Assembly (NCBI GenBank): GCA_001939145.1
Contig: LSRX01000252.1
Location: forward strand, 107,957-171,956
Source of the DNA: Symbiodinium microadriaticum
Lineage: Eukaryota > Sar > Dinophyceae > Suessiales > Symbiodiniaceae
Length of the DNA stretch: 64,000 nt
Direction of reading: 5' to 3'
Every line of letters begins with the position of its first letter. Position 1 is the first letter of the stretch. Positions 41,145 through 52,199 of the stretch are shown in pieces. The notes under the pieces were generated by a model. The model did no database searches, was not told the DNA's origin, and saw nothing but the letters and a program-made list of their open reading frames with translations. The translations under genes were made by a program, and so were the position numbers.

Positions 41145-43200
41145 TTAACCGGTAAACCCGAAACCCCTAAACTCCTTAAGATCCCTCAAAGACCTCATTC
41201 GCATGCTGGCCGACGAAGGCACCCTCCCCGTGGTGCTTCCTTCAGATACGTTTGGGGTTTAGGGTCTCGGTTGTAGGGTTTTGGGTTGTTTAGGGCTTGG
41301 GATCCCTTAGATCCTTAAACCTTAAACTTTCAGTTGGGCTCAGGATCACAATGTTTTGGCGTGCGGCAAAGGCCCAGTTGCTCGCCTACCCCTTGAGAAT
41401 GAAAAACAGTAGTGGTAGTATGTCCGCCAGTTCGTCCAAAAGCCCCGACCGACACTCACTCCGGAACCCTGGCGCATGGCCGCATAAAGTCTAGTTCAAA
41501 CAAAAACACCGAATTCAACGCGGTGCAAGATGCACGCGTTTCACACGATGCGAACGCATGGGTGGGATCTCTAGAAAACGAGTGGGCCGGGCAGCTTGGC
41601 ATCACCTGTCGGTCCCTCGACTCGGAGGTTGATGGCTAGTTAAAAGTGGGGTTGTAAGTAGGGCTGTAGAAATCTGCGGAAACACAGTAAGGGACGCACA
41701 GGTGCATGTTCCGCCTAAGTTGAGAAAATGGAGGAGCCTTAACAACTATAGAACAGAGTGTTGGGATTTACTGTGGAGAACCTAGGGATACTATTGGTAA
41801 TTAATGATATTAGCCCCAATGTTAAAGCCCTAAACCCTAAACCTCAATGTTACTTTGAACCGATTGGCATCCCTAAGCCCAAGCACTACCCGAGAGATTT
41901 CTTTGTTCTTCGGGCCATGAGCCTCTTCCCAGAAGCTGAATGAAGCGGCGCTCCAATTGCTCGTGCTTGCGGGTTTAGGGTTTAAGCCTTAGGGTTTAAG
42001 GTTCAGGGTCTAGGGTTCAGGCTTTGAACTCAAGGTCCAGGGCTCATGCCGTGTAAAAGCCTCGGGGGTCGAAAGGGTTTTTCGATGTTTTCTGATTTTT
42101 TCTCGATGGACGGGAGCGGACCGGTGAAGGTATCTCCCGATCCCAGACCATAGGGGCCTTTACAACGAGAATAGCTGTTGTGATACGGTGACTAATTCAG
42201 TCTTCCAGCCCCTGCAATACTGGCTGAGCCCGTGGCTTCTTGAAGAAGCCGCTGCCGGTAGCTGTCCTCGATGACAGATCTGTTCTATGAAGGGGTCCCC
42301 ACCGCTGAGGACACTCATAGGCCAGATCCTATAAACACAAACCCTAAATCTTAAATCCTAAACCCTAAACCCCTAAACCCTACAAACCATCACTTCAGAA
42401 TCCAAAATCCCAAAAAGCCCTAAATCCCTAAACCCCACCCTTAAAACCGTTACTTCGGCTGAACCCGCGGCATCCCGAAGTCAATATGTGTGCTGGCAAG
42501 CTCGCTGGACTACAAAGAGGGTTCAGGGTTTAGGGTTCAGGGTTTAGGGGTTTAGGATTTAGGTTTAATAGGTGCTGTGCAATTATTTGACCTGCCTTTT
42601 GGGGTTTAGGTAAGCCCTAAGGCCAAGAATTACCGTTCTGAACTTGGGACCCTTGCAGAATTTGCAGTTTTACATGCTTCTTAGGGGTAATAGTAACCAA
42701 AGAATAAGAATCATTTCTTTAAGTACCTTAGTTTAGGCTTTAGCATTTAGGGTTTGGGATGGTTTGGGGCTTTCTTTGTGCACTCCGTGTCTTGACTGAC
42801 AGCAGAAAATGAAGGACCAAACAAAGACGCAAAGTGATAGGACCATCATTAACATGAAAAGGACGCCTGCGTTGCCTTGAACAAGATGTCGCTAATACGC
42901 AATAAATTCAATAAATACCATATGGANTGGGGGGGAATGCTGCGTGCTCCAAAATGATACGAAAACTATCCCTAGCAGGGACCCGGGACCTTGCACACCC
43001 GCATGAGGAGGTTCAGGCACAACCCCGAACCCTAAACCCTAAATACGGAAGTCCGACATTCAACAAAGCTCCGCAGATTCGAATTCTGGGCCCTACATTA
43101 CCACTCGACCAGAATCCTGAAATGCTAGATTGAACCATATCAAACCTCCATTTACCTGTGGCGTCGCAGTTACCCTCAACCCTTAACCCAAACTAGCTTC
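41145..43200. other. Mixed stretch: decayed family B copies, heptamers, single n
   Basis: Degenerate family B copies are likely at 41730-41820 and 42150-42217. Heptamer patches lie at 41975-42020, 42340-42390 and 42525-42560, and one n at 42927. Weak ORFs at 41297-41639 and 41758-41943 (plus) are unrecognised. Confidence 0.4.
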
Positions 43201-43224
43201 TTATAGGTTTAGGTCCGCAGAAGC

Positions 43225-43310
43225 GCCCCTAAACCCTAAACCCTAAACCCTGAACCCTAAACCCCCAAACTCTATACCCTAAACCCCTAAACCCTACACC
43301 CTAAACCTAA
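43225..43310 (-). repeat. CCCTAAA array
   Basis: About eleven units. A TTTAGGG block faces it at 43413-43510. Confidence 0.85.
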
Positions 43311-43412
43311 GAAAGTTCCAAAAGACTGAATCTTCGACCGTCGCACTCGGCCGCTGGCGGCGTCATACCCGTGGAGGCAGCGGTTCCGGCTAGAAACAGG
43401 TCTCTGCTAGAC

Positions 43413-43510
43413 CTGGTTTAGGGGTTTAGGGTTTAGGGGTTTAGGAGTTCAGGGTTTAGGGTTTCGGGTTGCAGGGTTTAGGGTTCAGGGTTACAGGGTT
43501 TAGGGTTTAG
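43413..43510 (+). repeat. TTTAGGG array
   Basis: About 13 units with TTTAGGGG, TTCAGGG and TTGCAGGG variants, flanked on both sides by AGACCTG (43407 and 43508). Confidence 0.85.
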
Positions 43511-43519
43511 ACCTGCCAA

Positions 43520-44740
43520 GCGAAGAAAAAGGTGTTCTTGACATGTTGGTTCATGTATCATTCTACTCAAATGTACACCAATCATATACACCAAGCATAG
43601 TCTAGAGGTCGGACAGTTAGAAGTACAACTTTTGATCTTGAGTCCGTAGATATGTCTACCATATTAGGATGTTTCTAAAACTCTAAACCACCATACAGCC
43701 CTGCAGAATCATGCCATGCAAGCCCTAGTTTCATGACAAAGGCCGGAGCCCGAAGCTCACTTACACGGATAGGGTCTAGGGTTTAGGGCTTAGGGCTTTG
43801 GGTTCAGGGTGTGTTCGTGGACTTCTTCAGGGCCCTCTGAAAGAGCTGTGGGTTGAGGCTTCAAACCTTCAAAGGCTTTGGGGAGTCCAGTGCTTCGAGG
43901 TTCAGTCGAAGTGGGGGTTTGATGCTCAGAGCTGTTGTGTCTTAGGTAGCAGTTAGGATTCAGGGGAGCCTTGGGGATATAGACCCTCTCAATAAGGTCC
44001 CTTCTAAGAGGGCCAGAGGTAAGTAGGCTTAAGAAGGGTCCCCTTTAAGGGGCCTCCTAATACTACCTGGGAAGTGGGGGTTTGATCTGTCTGCGATGGT
44101 CTTCCGGCTAAGGCCCCGCAGTCAGATGGGCTGGAAGGATGCACGTTGGGTGTCAGGGCTGCAGGGATGTCAGGCTTCGGCAGTTAGAAGGCCCTTGGTT
44201 TCCAGACTTGGCTTAGGGTTTTGAGCTTTGTTGGGGGAATGTTTACGCTTTTACTACTTCGTTTAGGGATTACTCTGAGTAGCTTAGCTTATACCGCGGG
44301 GAAAGCCCACTGCAAGCCAACAGCACATACAGAGACACAGACCTGAAGCTTCACGCGACAATGAAAGGCTTCAGGGCTAAGGAAATTTTATGCTGGGGTT
44401 CCTTTAAGGGCCCTCACGGATCCTCAGACAGCCCTAAACCCGACATGCCGTAGATCCTGAAGGAAGCCAACCTAAAGCCCTAAAACCCAAACCCTAAACC
44501 GCACGCACGGCCTGATGGTCTCGTCTAGCCTCATGCTCCCATCCTTCTGCCGGTTCTTGACCTCAGAGTGTGTGTTCCCTTTTTTCAACGCATGTCGTTT
44601 ATGGCTTGGTGCTGAGTGTTACGGGCTTCGTGCTTCACGGAAACGCAGTAGAACGGAAAATGCCACAACATCTGGGACAGAACACCAGGCTTAACGCCTG
44701 CGTATAGTCTCCATTCCAAGTCTTTTAGGGTTAGCTAAGT
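43520..44740. other. Unique stretch, no supported gene
   Basis: No ORF above 60 codons. 43998-44055 contains AAGGTCCCTTCTAAGAGGG and AAGAAGGGTCCCCTTTAAGG, possibly a decayed inverted-repeat element. Confidence 0.4.
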
Positions 44741-44749
44741 TTACATTAT

Positions 44750-44858
44750 CCCAAAGGGTCCTAAGTACCTATATAGTAGAATTTAGGGTTTCTATATTAG
44801 GAACTACTATTATGATTTAGGGAAGTATTCCCCATAACAGTACTTAGGACCCTTTGGG
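44750..44858. mobile_element. MITE-like element, family E (D-like ends)
   Basis: 109 bp with perfect 19-bp terminal inverted repeats: CCCAAAGGGTCCTAAGTAC at 44750-44768 and its complement at 44840-44858. TAT flanks both sides (44747-44749 and 44859-44861). The ends share the CCCWAAGGGTCC core with family D. No coding capacity. Confidence 0.9.
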
Positions 44859-45207
44859 TATAGGACCCGAACCAGGAAACTGGCAAACCAAAGAAGGAGC
44901 TGCAATGGATGTGATAGGTAGAACGACCCACGACCCTTTGGGCCCTTTGATCCAGCGCCTAGCGAGGTCTTCAGGGCCGAAACGGGAAAGATACAAGCAC
45001 GATTTGCAGCCGCGACTCAGTGTCAACAGTTCACGGAGCTCTGCGATATTGCGGAAGCTTTATTATGTAGCTGTCACTTTCGGCTTCAAGCCAACAAGAC
45101 ATCTGTGGCAGGAGCTTTGGCAAGCTTGGCTTCTTGAAAGCACAGAAAGAGCACGGAAGCGCTGCAAGACATCGAGACGGCTAGGATGTAGGCTTTGTAG
45201 GCTTTAG
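44854..45207 (+). CDS. Weak candidate ORF, 117 codons, basic
   Basis: The frame starts inside the right end of the family E element, so the first few residues are element-derived. It is Arg/Lys-rich with a mixed hydrophobic part (YYVAVTFGFKPTRHLWQELW, residues about 70-89). The minus strand is open over 44844-45026. Function unknown. Confidence 0.2.
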   Translation: MGIGPEPGNWQTKEGAAMDVIGRTTHDPLGPLIQRLARSSGPKRERYKHDLQPRLSVNSSRSSAILRKLYYVAVTFGFKPTRHLWQELWQAWLLESTERARKRCKTSRRLGCRLCRL

Positions 45208-45465
45208 GGTTGAATATGCCAAATCGCTGGAAAAGACTCCTAAGTCAGCCGTTTCATGCTCCAACTCTGACTTTCCAACGGCAAACCCACACATGACTAC
45301 TACCCTCTATATCCTTCAACGCAGAACCGGTAGCACTACCAGTAGGATCTCAATAAGAACGCCAGATAACTAAGGTAACCAACACAGTGGAACTTCCCTG
45401 AAGTGCCGATTTGCCTTAAGCCCTAAAGCCGAAACCGCATAAACCCTACCGGAGGGCCGATTTAC

Positions 45466-45681
45466 CTATAGACTCCGTATAGACCTTGAACAGAATCCCT
45501 TTTCTACAAGGACCCTCCAAACTCTACAAGACTTTTCAACATCACGTAGAAGCCAACCCTGGTTCAGTTCCTGAACAAGATCCCTGAACCCCGAAATCTT
45601 ATAAATCCTGACGACCAGAACAGGGGTCGGACAACATGGCACTAACGCCCACTTATAGTATAGTAGTCTACCCCCTAACAC
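45466..45681 (-). CDS. Weak candidate ORF, 71 codons
   Basis: Its second half (FRDLVQELNQGWLLRDVEKS) looks helical and protein-like. No motif and no splice support. Just downstream on plus, 45650-45720 has CCCTATTCCAGTTACCC phrases. Confidence 0.2.
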   Translation of the reverse strand: MLGGRLLYYKWALVPCCPTPVLVVRIYKISGFRDLVQELNQGWLLRDVEKSCRVWRVLVEKGFCSRSIRSL

Positions 45682-45966
45682 CCTATTCCAGTTACCCTAA
45701 ACCCCAAACCCCATTCCAATGAAATCTCCTGAGGGTTTTCAGGATCTTCATAATCAGCTATAACCATCTTCAAGTAAAAAGCCCCATAAATTAATCAAAG
45801 CCTCATATCAAAAGCCCTTCTGAATCCCTTTGAAATGCATCTTCGCTATCCTGTATTGCTCCTGTCGTTTAAGGCCACGACGGCGACCATCTTTCTTCGA
45901 ATATGGTGCTCTCCCAAGTCCAATGCATCCTCGCCCTGCAACGAGAGGGTCTTCTTGAAACATGCG

Positions 45967-46066
45967 GTTGATGATATAAATCCTGCATTACCCATAAAAA
46001 ATAAGAAATACACCATAATTCTCATAGTTAGGGTCCTTAAGGTACTCCAGGATTTGTATCGTAGGG
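45967..46066 (+). mobile_element. MITE-like element, family C, copy 1
   Basis: About 100 bp beginning GTTGATGATATAAATCCTGC and ending in a decayed inverted copy (CTCCAGGATTTGTATCGTAG). It aligns along its length with 60253-60349 read on the minus strand. The ORFs over both copies share the peptide VDDINPALPI, but that is the element's DNA and not a protein family. Confidence 0.85.
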
Positions 46067-46096
46067 ATAACATACTTATAAGGGTCTTTTAGTATT

Positions 46097-46140
46097 GTTA
46101 GATAGATGGATAGATAGACAGACAGACAGATAGATAGAAG
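46097..46140. repeat. (GATA)n/(GACA)n microsatellite
   Basis: About ten tetramers, GATA then GACA then GATA. Confidence 0.95.
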
Positions 46141-46317
46141 GGTGCAATGGTGGCTTCTTAAGCTTCTGGGCCCCCTATGCGGATCGTCTTGTGGGGAACA
46201 GGGTTTGATACGGTTCCAAAAGGGGCTTCAAGGGCTCCTCCTATGTTCGAACCTACATTGCGGGGTCCCATAATCAAGCCTGAACCCTGAACTCCAAGCC
46301 CAGCCGGTAAACTTAAA

Positions 46318-46415
46318 CAAACCCTAAACCCTAAACCCCCGTTCCTCAACCCTCGAAACCAAACCCTAAACCTTAAACCCTCAAAACTCAACCCTCAACC
46401 CTTAACCCTAAACCC
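46318..46415 (-). repeat. CCCTAAA array
   Basis: About 12 decayed units, facing the TTTAGGG block at 46495-46650. Confidence 0.8.
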
Positions 46416-46494
46416 GAGCGCGCCGTCGCCATTGGTCTCTGTGAGATCCAAACTCGGCGATCGGACAAAGCCTGCGACGGAGGGAAACACGGGG

Positions 46495-46650
46495 TTGAGG
46501 GCCTTAGGGTTCAGGGTTTAGGGGTTTCGGGTTGAGGGTTTTAGGGTTTTAGGATTTTAGGGGTTTAGGGTGCGGGGTTTTAGGGTTTAGGGCTTGGGGT
46601 TTTGAGTTTTTAGGGTTTGGGACTTATGGGGCTTGGGGTTTTAAGGCTCA
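46495..46650 (+). repeat. TTTAGGG array
   Basis: About 18 decayed units, many as TTTTAGGG. Confidence 0.8.
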
Positions 46651-47109
46651 GAGCCTTGGATCACCGAAACCGTAACGACCACAACCAACAACACCATAGC
46701 CGACACAGAAAAAACCTAAACCCCTTCGAAACACCCCCAAAACCCTAAACCCTAAACCCCAAATCGAGCAGCATACCGCAACCGGCTTTGTTTTGGGTCT
46801 CTTCAGGCTCTTCAGGCCTGAGCTTTAGGGGCTTGGGTTTAGGGTTTCGAGGAATCTTAAACCTTCGGACTGTGTTTGGGGTTGGGGTGGGAGGGAGGGG
46901 TTCGGGGGTCTGGGGCCTATATCACATCCTTGTAGACACCATGCAAACCTGATAACTCATAATAGTGATATCATTAAGAGCCTTGAGCCTTGGGCTTTAC
47001 GGACGAGATGAGAAAGCATGCCCTTTCCACCTTGCTGCTTTACCGTAAATAAATCTGCAAGTGCAAACGTGCCCTCTACAATCCCAGGTCAGTTGATGGG
47101 TTTACGGGT

Positions 47110-47268
47110 TCCCTAAACCCTAAAACCCCTAAACCCCTAAATCCTAAACCCCTAAAACCCTGAACCCTAAACCCCTAAACCCTAAACCCCTAAAACCCTG
47201 AATCCTAAAACCCTGAATCCTAAAAGCCTGAAACCTAAAACCCTAAAACCTAAAGCCCTAAACCCTAT
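47110..47268 (-). repeat. CCCTAAA/CCTAAAACCCTGAAT array
   Basis: Heptamers pass into a 15-bp double unit (CCTAAAACCCTGAAT) repeated about five times. 47280-47710 beyond it is mixed unique DNA with no gene. Confidence 0.85.
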
Positions 47269-47718
47269 GAAACATAGGTTTCAGGATGTAGGTCACTGAA
47301 AGTCTGACAGCTGAATTACTCTAGAGCCGCCAAAGAAGCACGTAAACAAACCAGAAGCTTGACATATCTTTAAAGAAACCAATAAAAATTAGAGAGGTTC
47401 TACACAGCAGCTTATCTACACATCTACACCCTGCGCCCTCCACCCTAAGCCTCTAAACCCTGAACCCTTCCCCCCTAAACCCTATAAACACTTCACCCTT
47501 AAACCGCAAACCTTACAATCCGAAGTGCCCCAGAGCCGACTGGCCTGCAGTCTGGGCCGTTGTGGGGACGGCGGGCACGAGCCGAACGTGGCAGCGGAAC
47601 GCGATCGGCTTAGGGTTTAGGGTTATTCTGGCAGGTTTCTGCAAGGTTGTGTTGCGTTTTCCTGCAAGGTTTGATATCGAGGCCTTAACAATAAGGCTTA
47701 ATACATAGAAGGATTATA

Positions 47719-47907
47719 TTAGGGTTCTAGAGCAAACGTCGGAGGCTTGGACACCGGGGATCCATGATATGGTTTAAAGTATATTCCTTGATGATGGTCG
47801 TCCGGTGTTGAGTTCTGAGAATACGTGTAGGGTTGAGGTCTTTCCGCGAAGACCGTATCAGCCCAAATATCAGTTGCCACATCGTCTTTCCAAAATATCC
47901 GCCGCAC
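47719..47907 (-). CDS. Weak candidate ORF, 62 codons
   Basis: Varied protein-like content with aromatic and charged residues (FWKDDVATDIWADTVF). A second minus frame (47727-48002) overlaps. It ends near a CTCTAGAACCC heptamer-like phrase. Function unknown; it could be a gene or transposon fragment. Confidence 0.2.
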   Translation of the reverse strand: MRRIFWKDDVATDIWADTVFAERPQPYTYSQNSTPDDHHQGIYFKPYHGSPVSKPPTFALEP

Positions 47908-47959
47908 CTATCAAATTCATCGTGATACGGATCCGCACGCCCATAAACAAGTAACAATA

Positions 47960-48067
47960 CCCTAAGGGTCCATGTACCAAAATAGATATACTTTGGCCCC
48001 AATGTACCTATATAGGGACCACTTTAAGGCCAATGTACATACTATATGAGCACATGGCCCCTTAGGG
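47960..48067. mobile_element. MITE-like element, family D, 108-bp copy
   Basis: Ends CCCTAAGGGTCCATGTACC and GAGCACATGGCCCCTTAGGG are inverted. ATA flanks both sides (47957-47959, 48068-48070), a 3-bp target duplication. The interior has a second pair, CCCCAATGTACCTATATAGG and GGCCAATGTACATACTATAT, in direct order. Confidence 0.85.
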
Positions 48068-48304
48068 ATATGTCATATATACTGTCGCCTTGCGGAGGTT
48101 CCGATGCAGGTACTTTAATCGGTAAAATCACGTACTACGAGTCGAAAGGTTTAGGGTTTAGGGTTTGGTGCATGGACCTTCTACCCTAAACTCGTAGAGT
48201 GCTCCTACAGTACCTTACTTCGAACTCTTGTAGGGGCCTACGGGTACGTGGAGAGTAGGTCCAAACAGAAAGGGATGGAGAAGCTCAGAGTGCTTCCTTC
48301 TACA

Positions 48305-48401
48305 TGGGTTGTTCTCAGGGTCCAATTTTGGTGCCCTTTTTATAAGGGTGCCGTACTATATTGGGGACCTAAAAAGGGATCCTCACTTAGAGAAGTATCC
48401 A
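48305..48401 (+). mobile_element. MITE-like element, family A, full copy
   Basis: The core GGGTGCCGTACTATATTGGG is identical to that at 32140-32165 in its central part; the ends GGGTTGTTCTC and GAGAAGTATCC are decayed. ACAT lies on both sides, as at 32114-32200. Confidence 0.75.
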
Positions 48402-48499
48402 CATACAGTAGGATGCGACTGTTCAACGTTTACGGCGTAGGAATCAACTTGTGCTCGAAAACACGCGCCCGAAGCAGAGTCATGGTAATGGAATGGTAG

Positions 48500-49370
48500 T
48501 TATGGTAATTCATAAAAGTAGTCATAGCAATTGTACTTGTGATTGTCATTAATATAAATAGTAATAGTAGTAGTAATAGCCAAACCTAGCCCCTGAATCC
48601 TGACTGATGTGATCCTTTTCTCTGTCGCAGAAGGCTTTCCCGAACATGTGCAGTTCAGGGGTGACCTGGGCAGCGTTCTCACAGCATCCCCAAACATGTC
48701 ACTGTGGAGCCTCTGGTCGCATAGCCGTGGAAAACTGGTAGCAACGACAGCAACAAACATGCTGTTGCTGGCAATTGTACTACTGCGTGATCGTAGCCAT
48801 GGCTGTACACCATCATATTCTTCAGCATCATCGTCAGGTTCACGACGGCGATCGACACCCAACCAAGATGAGGATGTCACGAATCAGCAATGGTCATGGC
48901 ACTTAGATGGTGTTGATTGCGCAAGCGATGACTCACCATGAACCGGCAGTCATGACCGTCATCAGAGTATTCGGCTTGCGACAGGAACATCGTAGCGCAC
49001 GTGACAGTTGTGATTACAGCATTCAGTGTTTTTGACGGCAGCAAAAATCGGCATGAGAATGAAACTCTGGCACTCTCCCTCTCTCTCACTCTCATGGCGC
49101 TCGGTTTTGTAAAGTCATGAAAGTACTGATGCTACTGCCAAGGACCCAGGGTCGCAGTAGAAGTAGTACTGACTGTCAGTGCTGCCAAACCGCTTCGATT
49201 CCGTCGCGACTGGACTGGGCTGCGTCCATAGTTGCTGGCATCACTGTCGTCGCGGCAGCAACTCTAGTACTAAGTAGCGCGGGAAGGAGCTGCAGCAGCA
49301 AAAGCAAAAGCAGCAAGCGACTGCATGTCGAACTTTGTTGCAATGACATCTTGCCGGCCAAACCCTAAAT
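48500..49370. other. Heptamer-free stretch with ORFs on both strands
   Basis: Plus: a strong 3' splice site (CTGACTGATGTGATCC then TTTTCTCTGTCGCAG) ends at 48630, followed by an open frame to 48941; another plus frame lies at 49117-49368. Minus: open frames at 48500-48880, 48877-49095 and 49176-49361, with a donor GTGAGT at about 48931. At least three of these look protein-like but cannot all be real. I cannot choose between strands. Confidence 0.25.
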
Positions 49371-49400
49371 CCGAAACCCAAAACCCTAAACCCTACAATG
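49365..49400 (-). repeat. Short CCCTAAA run
   Basis: Five units with CCGAAACC and CCCAAAACC variants; the stop codon of the plus ORF at 49368 lies at its start. Confidence 0.8.
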
Positions 49401-49529
49401 GAAACTCTTGGGCAAATCTGCCAAGGCACTCAGGATGGCAGGCCGGAAATGTCCAGAAACTCCTCTGTGTTCGGAGTTGGGCTACACAAGAGTGGGCCAG
49501 GAGTGTTTTGAAAGCATGGCTTCCCCTAA

Positions 49530-49945
49530 GCCCTGAACCCCAATCCCGAAGACGTAAACCCTAAGTCCGAATCCCGAAGCCCTAAACCCTTCATCCCGAA
49601 GCCCTATAGACCCTAAGCCCTGAACCCTACATCGCGAAGCCCTGGCCCTAAACCCTCATCCCGAAGCCCTAAACTCTAAACCCTAAATCCCGAAGCCCTA
49701 TAAACCCTAAACCTTCATCCCGAAGCCCTGAACCCTAAACCCTAAATCCCGAAGCCCTATAAACCCTAAACCCAGAAGCCCTATGAACCCTAAATCCCGA
49801 AGCCGTAACTCTAAACCCTAAATCCCGAAGCCCTATAAACCCTAAACCCTCATCCCGAAGCCCCAAACTCTAAACCCTCATCCCGAAGCCCTGAACCCCA
49901 AACCCTAAATCACAAAACCCTAAACCCTCATCTCGAAGCCCTAAA
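49530..49945 (-). repeat. CCCGAAGCCCTATAAACCCTAAAT higher-order repeat
   Basis: About 415 bp of CCCTAAA units alternating with ATCCCGAAGCCC, giving an irregular 24-36 bp unit repeated about twelve times. The phrase ATCCCGAAGCCCTATAAACC recurs several times without change. Confidence 0.9.
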
Positions 49946-49949
49946 CTCC

Positions 49950-50650
49950 CACCAAGGCTTTGAAACTACGTTTTATCCGTGAAGCCTCAGGATTGAGGCG
50001 GTCCAGGGTCTACAAGGGGTAGAAAAGGGTCAAAGGAGACTGGGTTTAGGATTTAGGGTTTTAGGGGTTGGGGTTTAGGGCCTTTTGGGTTTATGGTTTA
50101 GGGCGTGGGGCTTATATACAGGGTTAAACGTAGAAGACAACATGGCATAGGATGGCCGTTATCTTTAAACTGGAACTGCAGCCCTGGGCTGCGAGGTAAA
50201 GGGCTCGGGGTCAGGGTTTGGGTTCGTTGCTTGTGCTGATGCCTCATCTAGGAACTTCTTCAGATCTTATAACCCTAAGCGTAGCGCGCAGGACCTAGCT
50301 CCCGCAAGATTTCAAAACAGTGGTTCTTTGCAACGCGCAAGACATGTTGTATGAGCTATAAACATACGCCCCACTCCTAGCTGAATTCCTCAGCCCCATA
50401 GTCCCCATCATATTCCCTGCGCCACAACCCCGGCACCTGGATCAGAACCCCACACCCCAGAACCCAGGGTTTTGCTACACCCAGAACCCAGGGTTTTAGA
50501 GGGCAAACAACATGGAAGCCGGAACTCAGACCCCCAGGGCCCAATGGGGCGCATGGGCTTCCTCCTACCTAGCACGAGCCACTTGCATTCCCTTAGCCTT
50601 CATCCCCACGCCCTCCCAAACTCCCAAACCAGGCCCTCAATCCCTAAACC
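49950..50650. other. Mixed stretch, no supported gene
   Basis: TTTAGGG-like patch at 50040-50110; ACCCAGGGTTTTGCTACACC/ACCCAGGGTTTTAGAGGG direct repeat at about 50462-50500. The 60-codon ORF at 50472-50654 has no motif. Confidence 0.35.
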
Positions 50651-50655
50651 CTAGA

Positions 50656-50757
50656 TGGGTAGTTCTCTAATTTGGGGTCCCTTTTTAGGTCCCCAATATG
50701 GTACGGCATCCGTATAAACAGGACCCCATAAGGGACCCTAATTTAGGGAACTACCCA
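50656..50757 (-). mobile_element. MITE-like element, family A, full copy
   Basis: 102 bp with ends TGGGTAGTTCTCTAAT and TAATTTAGGGAACTACCCA. On the minus strand it reads GATGCCGTACCATATTGGGG, then ACCTAAAAAGGGACC, closely matching the copies at 32114 and 48305. Confidence 0.85.
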
Positions 50758-50774
50758 AATAAGGAACTCCATCC

Positions 50775-50862
50775 CAAACCCTAAACCCTAAACCCTAAAC
50801 CCCAAACCTAAACCCTAAACCCTAAACCCTGAACCCTAAACCCTAAACCCTAAACCCTAAAC
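50775..50862 (-). repeat. CCCTAAA array
   Basis: About 12 near-perfect units immediately after the family A element. Confidence 0.9.
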
Positions 50863-50980
50863 CAGATTTGGGAGCAGAAGGCCTTGCAACGACGTCTCGG
50901 ATGGCGCCGGCCAACGACAAGAGCTGGCAAGGCAAGCATCTGCCGGCGGAGGCTTCGGGGCTTTTTTCAGATCTATAATT

Positions 50981-51020
50981 TAGGGTTTAGGGTTTAGGGT
51001 TTTAGGGTTTAGGGTTTGTT
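50981..51020 (+). repeat. TTTAGGG run
   Basis: Five units, opposite in orientation to the array 120 bp to the left. Confidence 0.85.
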
Positions 51021-51364
51021 CAATTTTTATGGAGGCTATAGGGGTTCGAGTAGGGTTTAGTAAGCCATAGGGTTCCTAGACTTACGCTAGGGTTCGTCTG
51101 GGGCGGGGTCTATGGCCATTATGATGACGTTACTATCATGCTCATCCTACACTCTAGAACGGGACCAAAACTTCAAGAATGCTGGCTAAAGGGTGTAGAG
51201 GCCGCGTCTAACCTGAAAGCCAAGGTCTTGCCTAACCCCCCCCCCNTCATGGCCCCACACCTATACTAGAGACTATTATTCTACATACTTTTGGGGTCCA
51301 GGTACGCTGAAGGGACTGCTTCCTCGACCCTGCACCCTTTCAGGGCTGCCAGACAGTCATCATG

Positions 51365-51495
51365 AAGCCCAGCCCAAAACCCAAAACCCTGAAGTCTTAA
51401 CCCTAAACCCCAAACCCAAAACCCTGAACCCTTAACCCCAAGCCCAACACCCAGAACCCCAAACCCTAAACCCCCCTAAACCCTAAACCCTGAAC
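51365..51495 (-). repeat. Decayed CCCTAAA block
   Basis: About 17 units (CCCAAAACC, CCCTAAACC). A single n at 51246, after a 12-base C run, lies to the left. A decayed family B copy is likely at 51560-51689. Confidence 0.8.
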
Positions 51496-51748
51496 CCCAG
51501 AAATCGGCCCGAGAACGACCTGAAGCCCGTTAGTTGTGGTAAGCTCTTTAAGAAATGCAGCGGCCTTCACAATAGAATCGGGTTTCGGCACCTGAAACCC
51601 TAAACCCGAAACATATTGCGGTAATAATTGTATATTATAGCGTGATGAGAAACCCTACGGAATACTATCGGTGATTCTTCAGGCCCCGATTCTCTCCCAT
51701 TTTCAGGCCCATGCAGAGGCGGTCTGAAGTTGCTGGGCCCTAAACTAA

Positions 51749-51862
51749 AGGACAGTACAGGTGGGGAGTTTAGGGTATATGGGGCTTCTATAAGGCTTCT
51801 ATAAGGTATATAGACCTTCTATAAGGCTCCTATAACAGTAACTACCCACCTGAAAATGTCCT
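51749..51862. mobile_element. Inverted-repeat element, family J
   Basis: Arms AGGACAGTACAGGTGGGGAG and the complement of AACTACCCACCTGAAAATGTCCT (to 20 bases, matching with a small length difference) enclose four CTTCTATAAGG-type units. The arm word GGTGGGTAGTT overlaps the family A end, so the two may be related. Confidence 0.6.
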
Positions 51863-52199
51863 AGACTAAACCTTCAACCACCGTGGGCTCAACCGTAAGC
51901 CTCACATCGCACGGCAATTCTCCCCCCTGTCTCTCGCAAGCAAGCAAAGGCTGAAGCCAAAATGCCGAAAGCCCCATGCTCTAAACGAAAAATCGAAAGC
52001 CCCATCATGCTCTAAACGAACCCTGAAGCCCAAGCCCTAGACTCCAGACTCTAAACAGAAAAATCGAATCCTCGGCTGGCATCGCCATTGCCGCTTCCGG
52101 TGGCTGGTTGTCGTCGGACTGAAGGGAAGACAGGAGGATTCAGGATTCGGGCTCAATCAGCTTGAAGGAGAGATATATTTGTATTCCAATACATTCTAG

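Noticed and set aside
48500..49095. A definite gene in 48.5-49.1 kb
   Set aside because: Plus and minus frames both look protein-like and both have splice-like signals; the evidence conflicts.
49176..49361. Secreted protein suggested by a poly-Leu leader on minus
   Set aside because: The Leu run is the complement of an AGCAGCAAAAGC-type simple repeat and the plus strand is open over the same bases.
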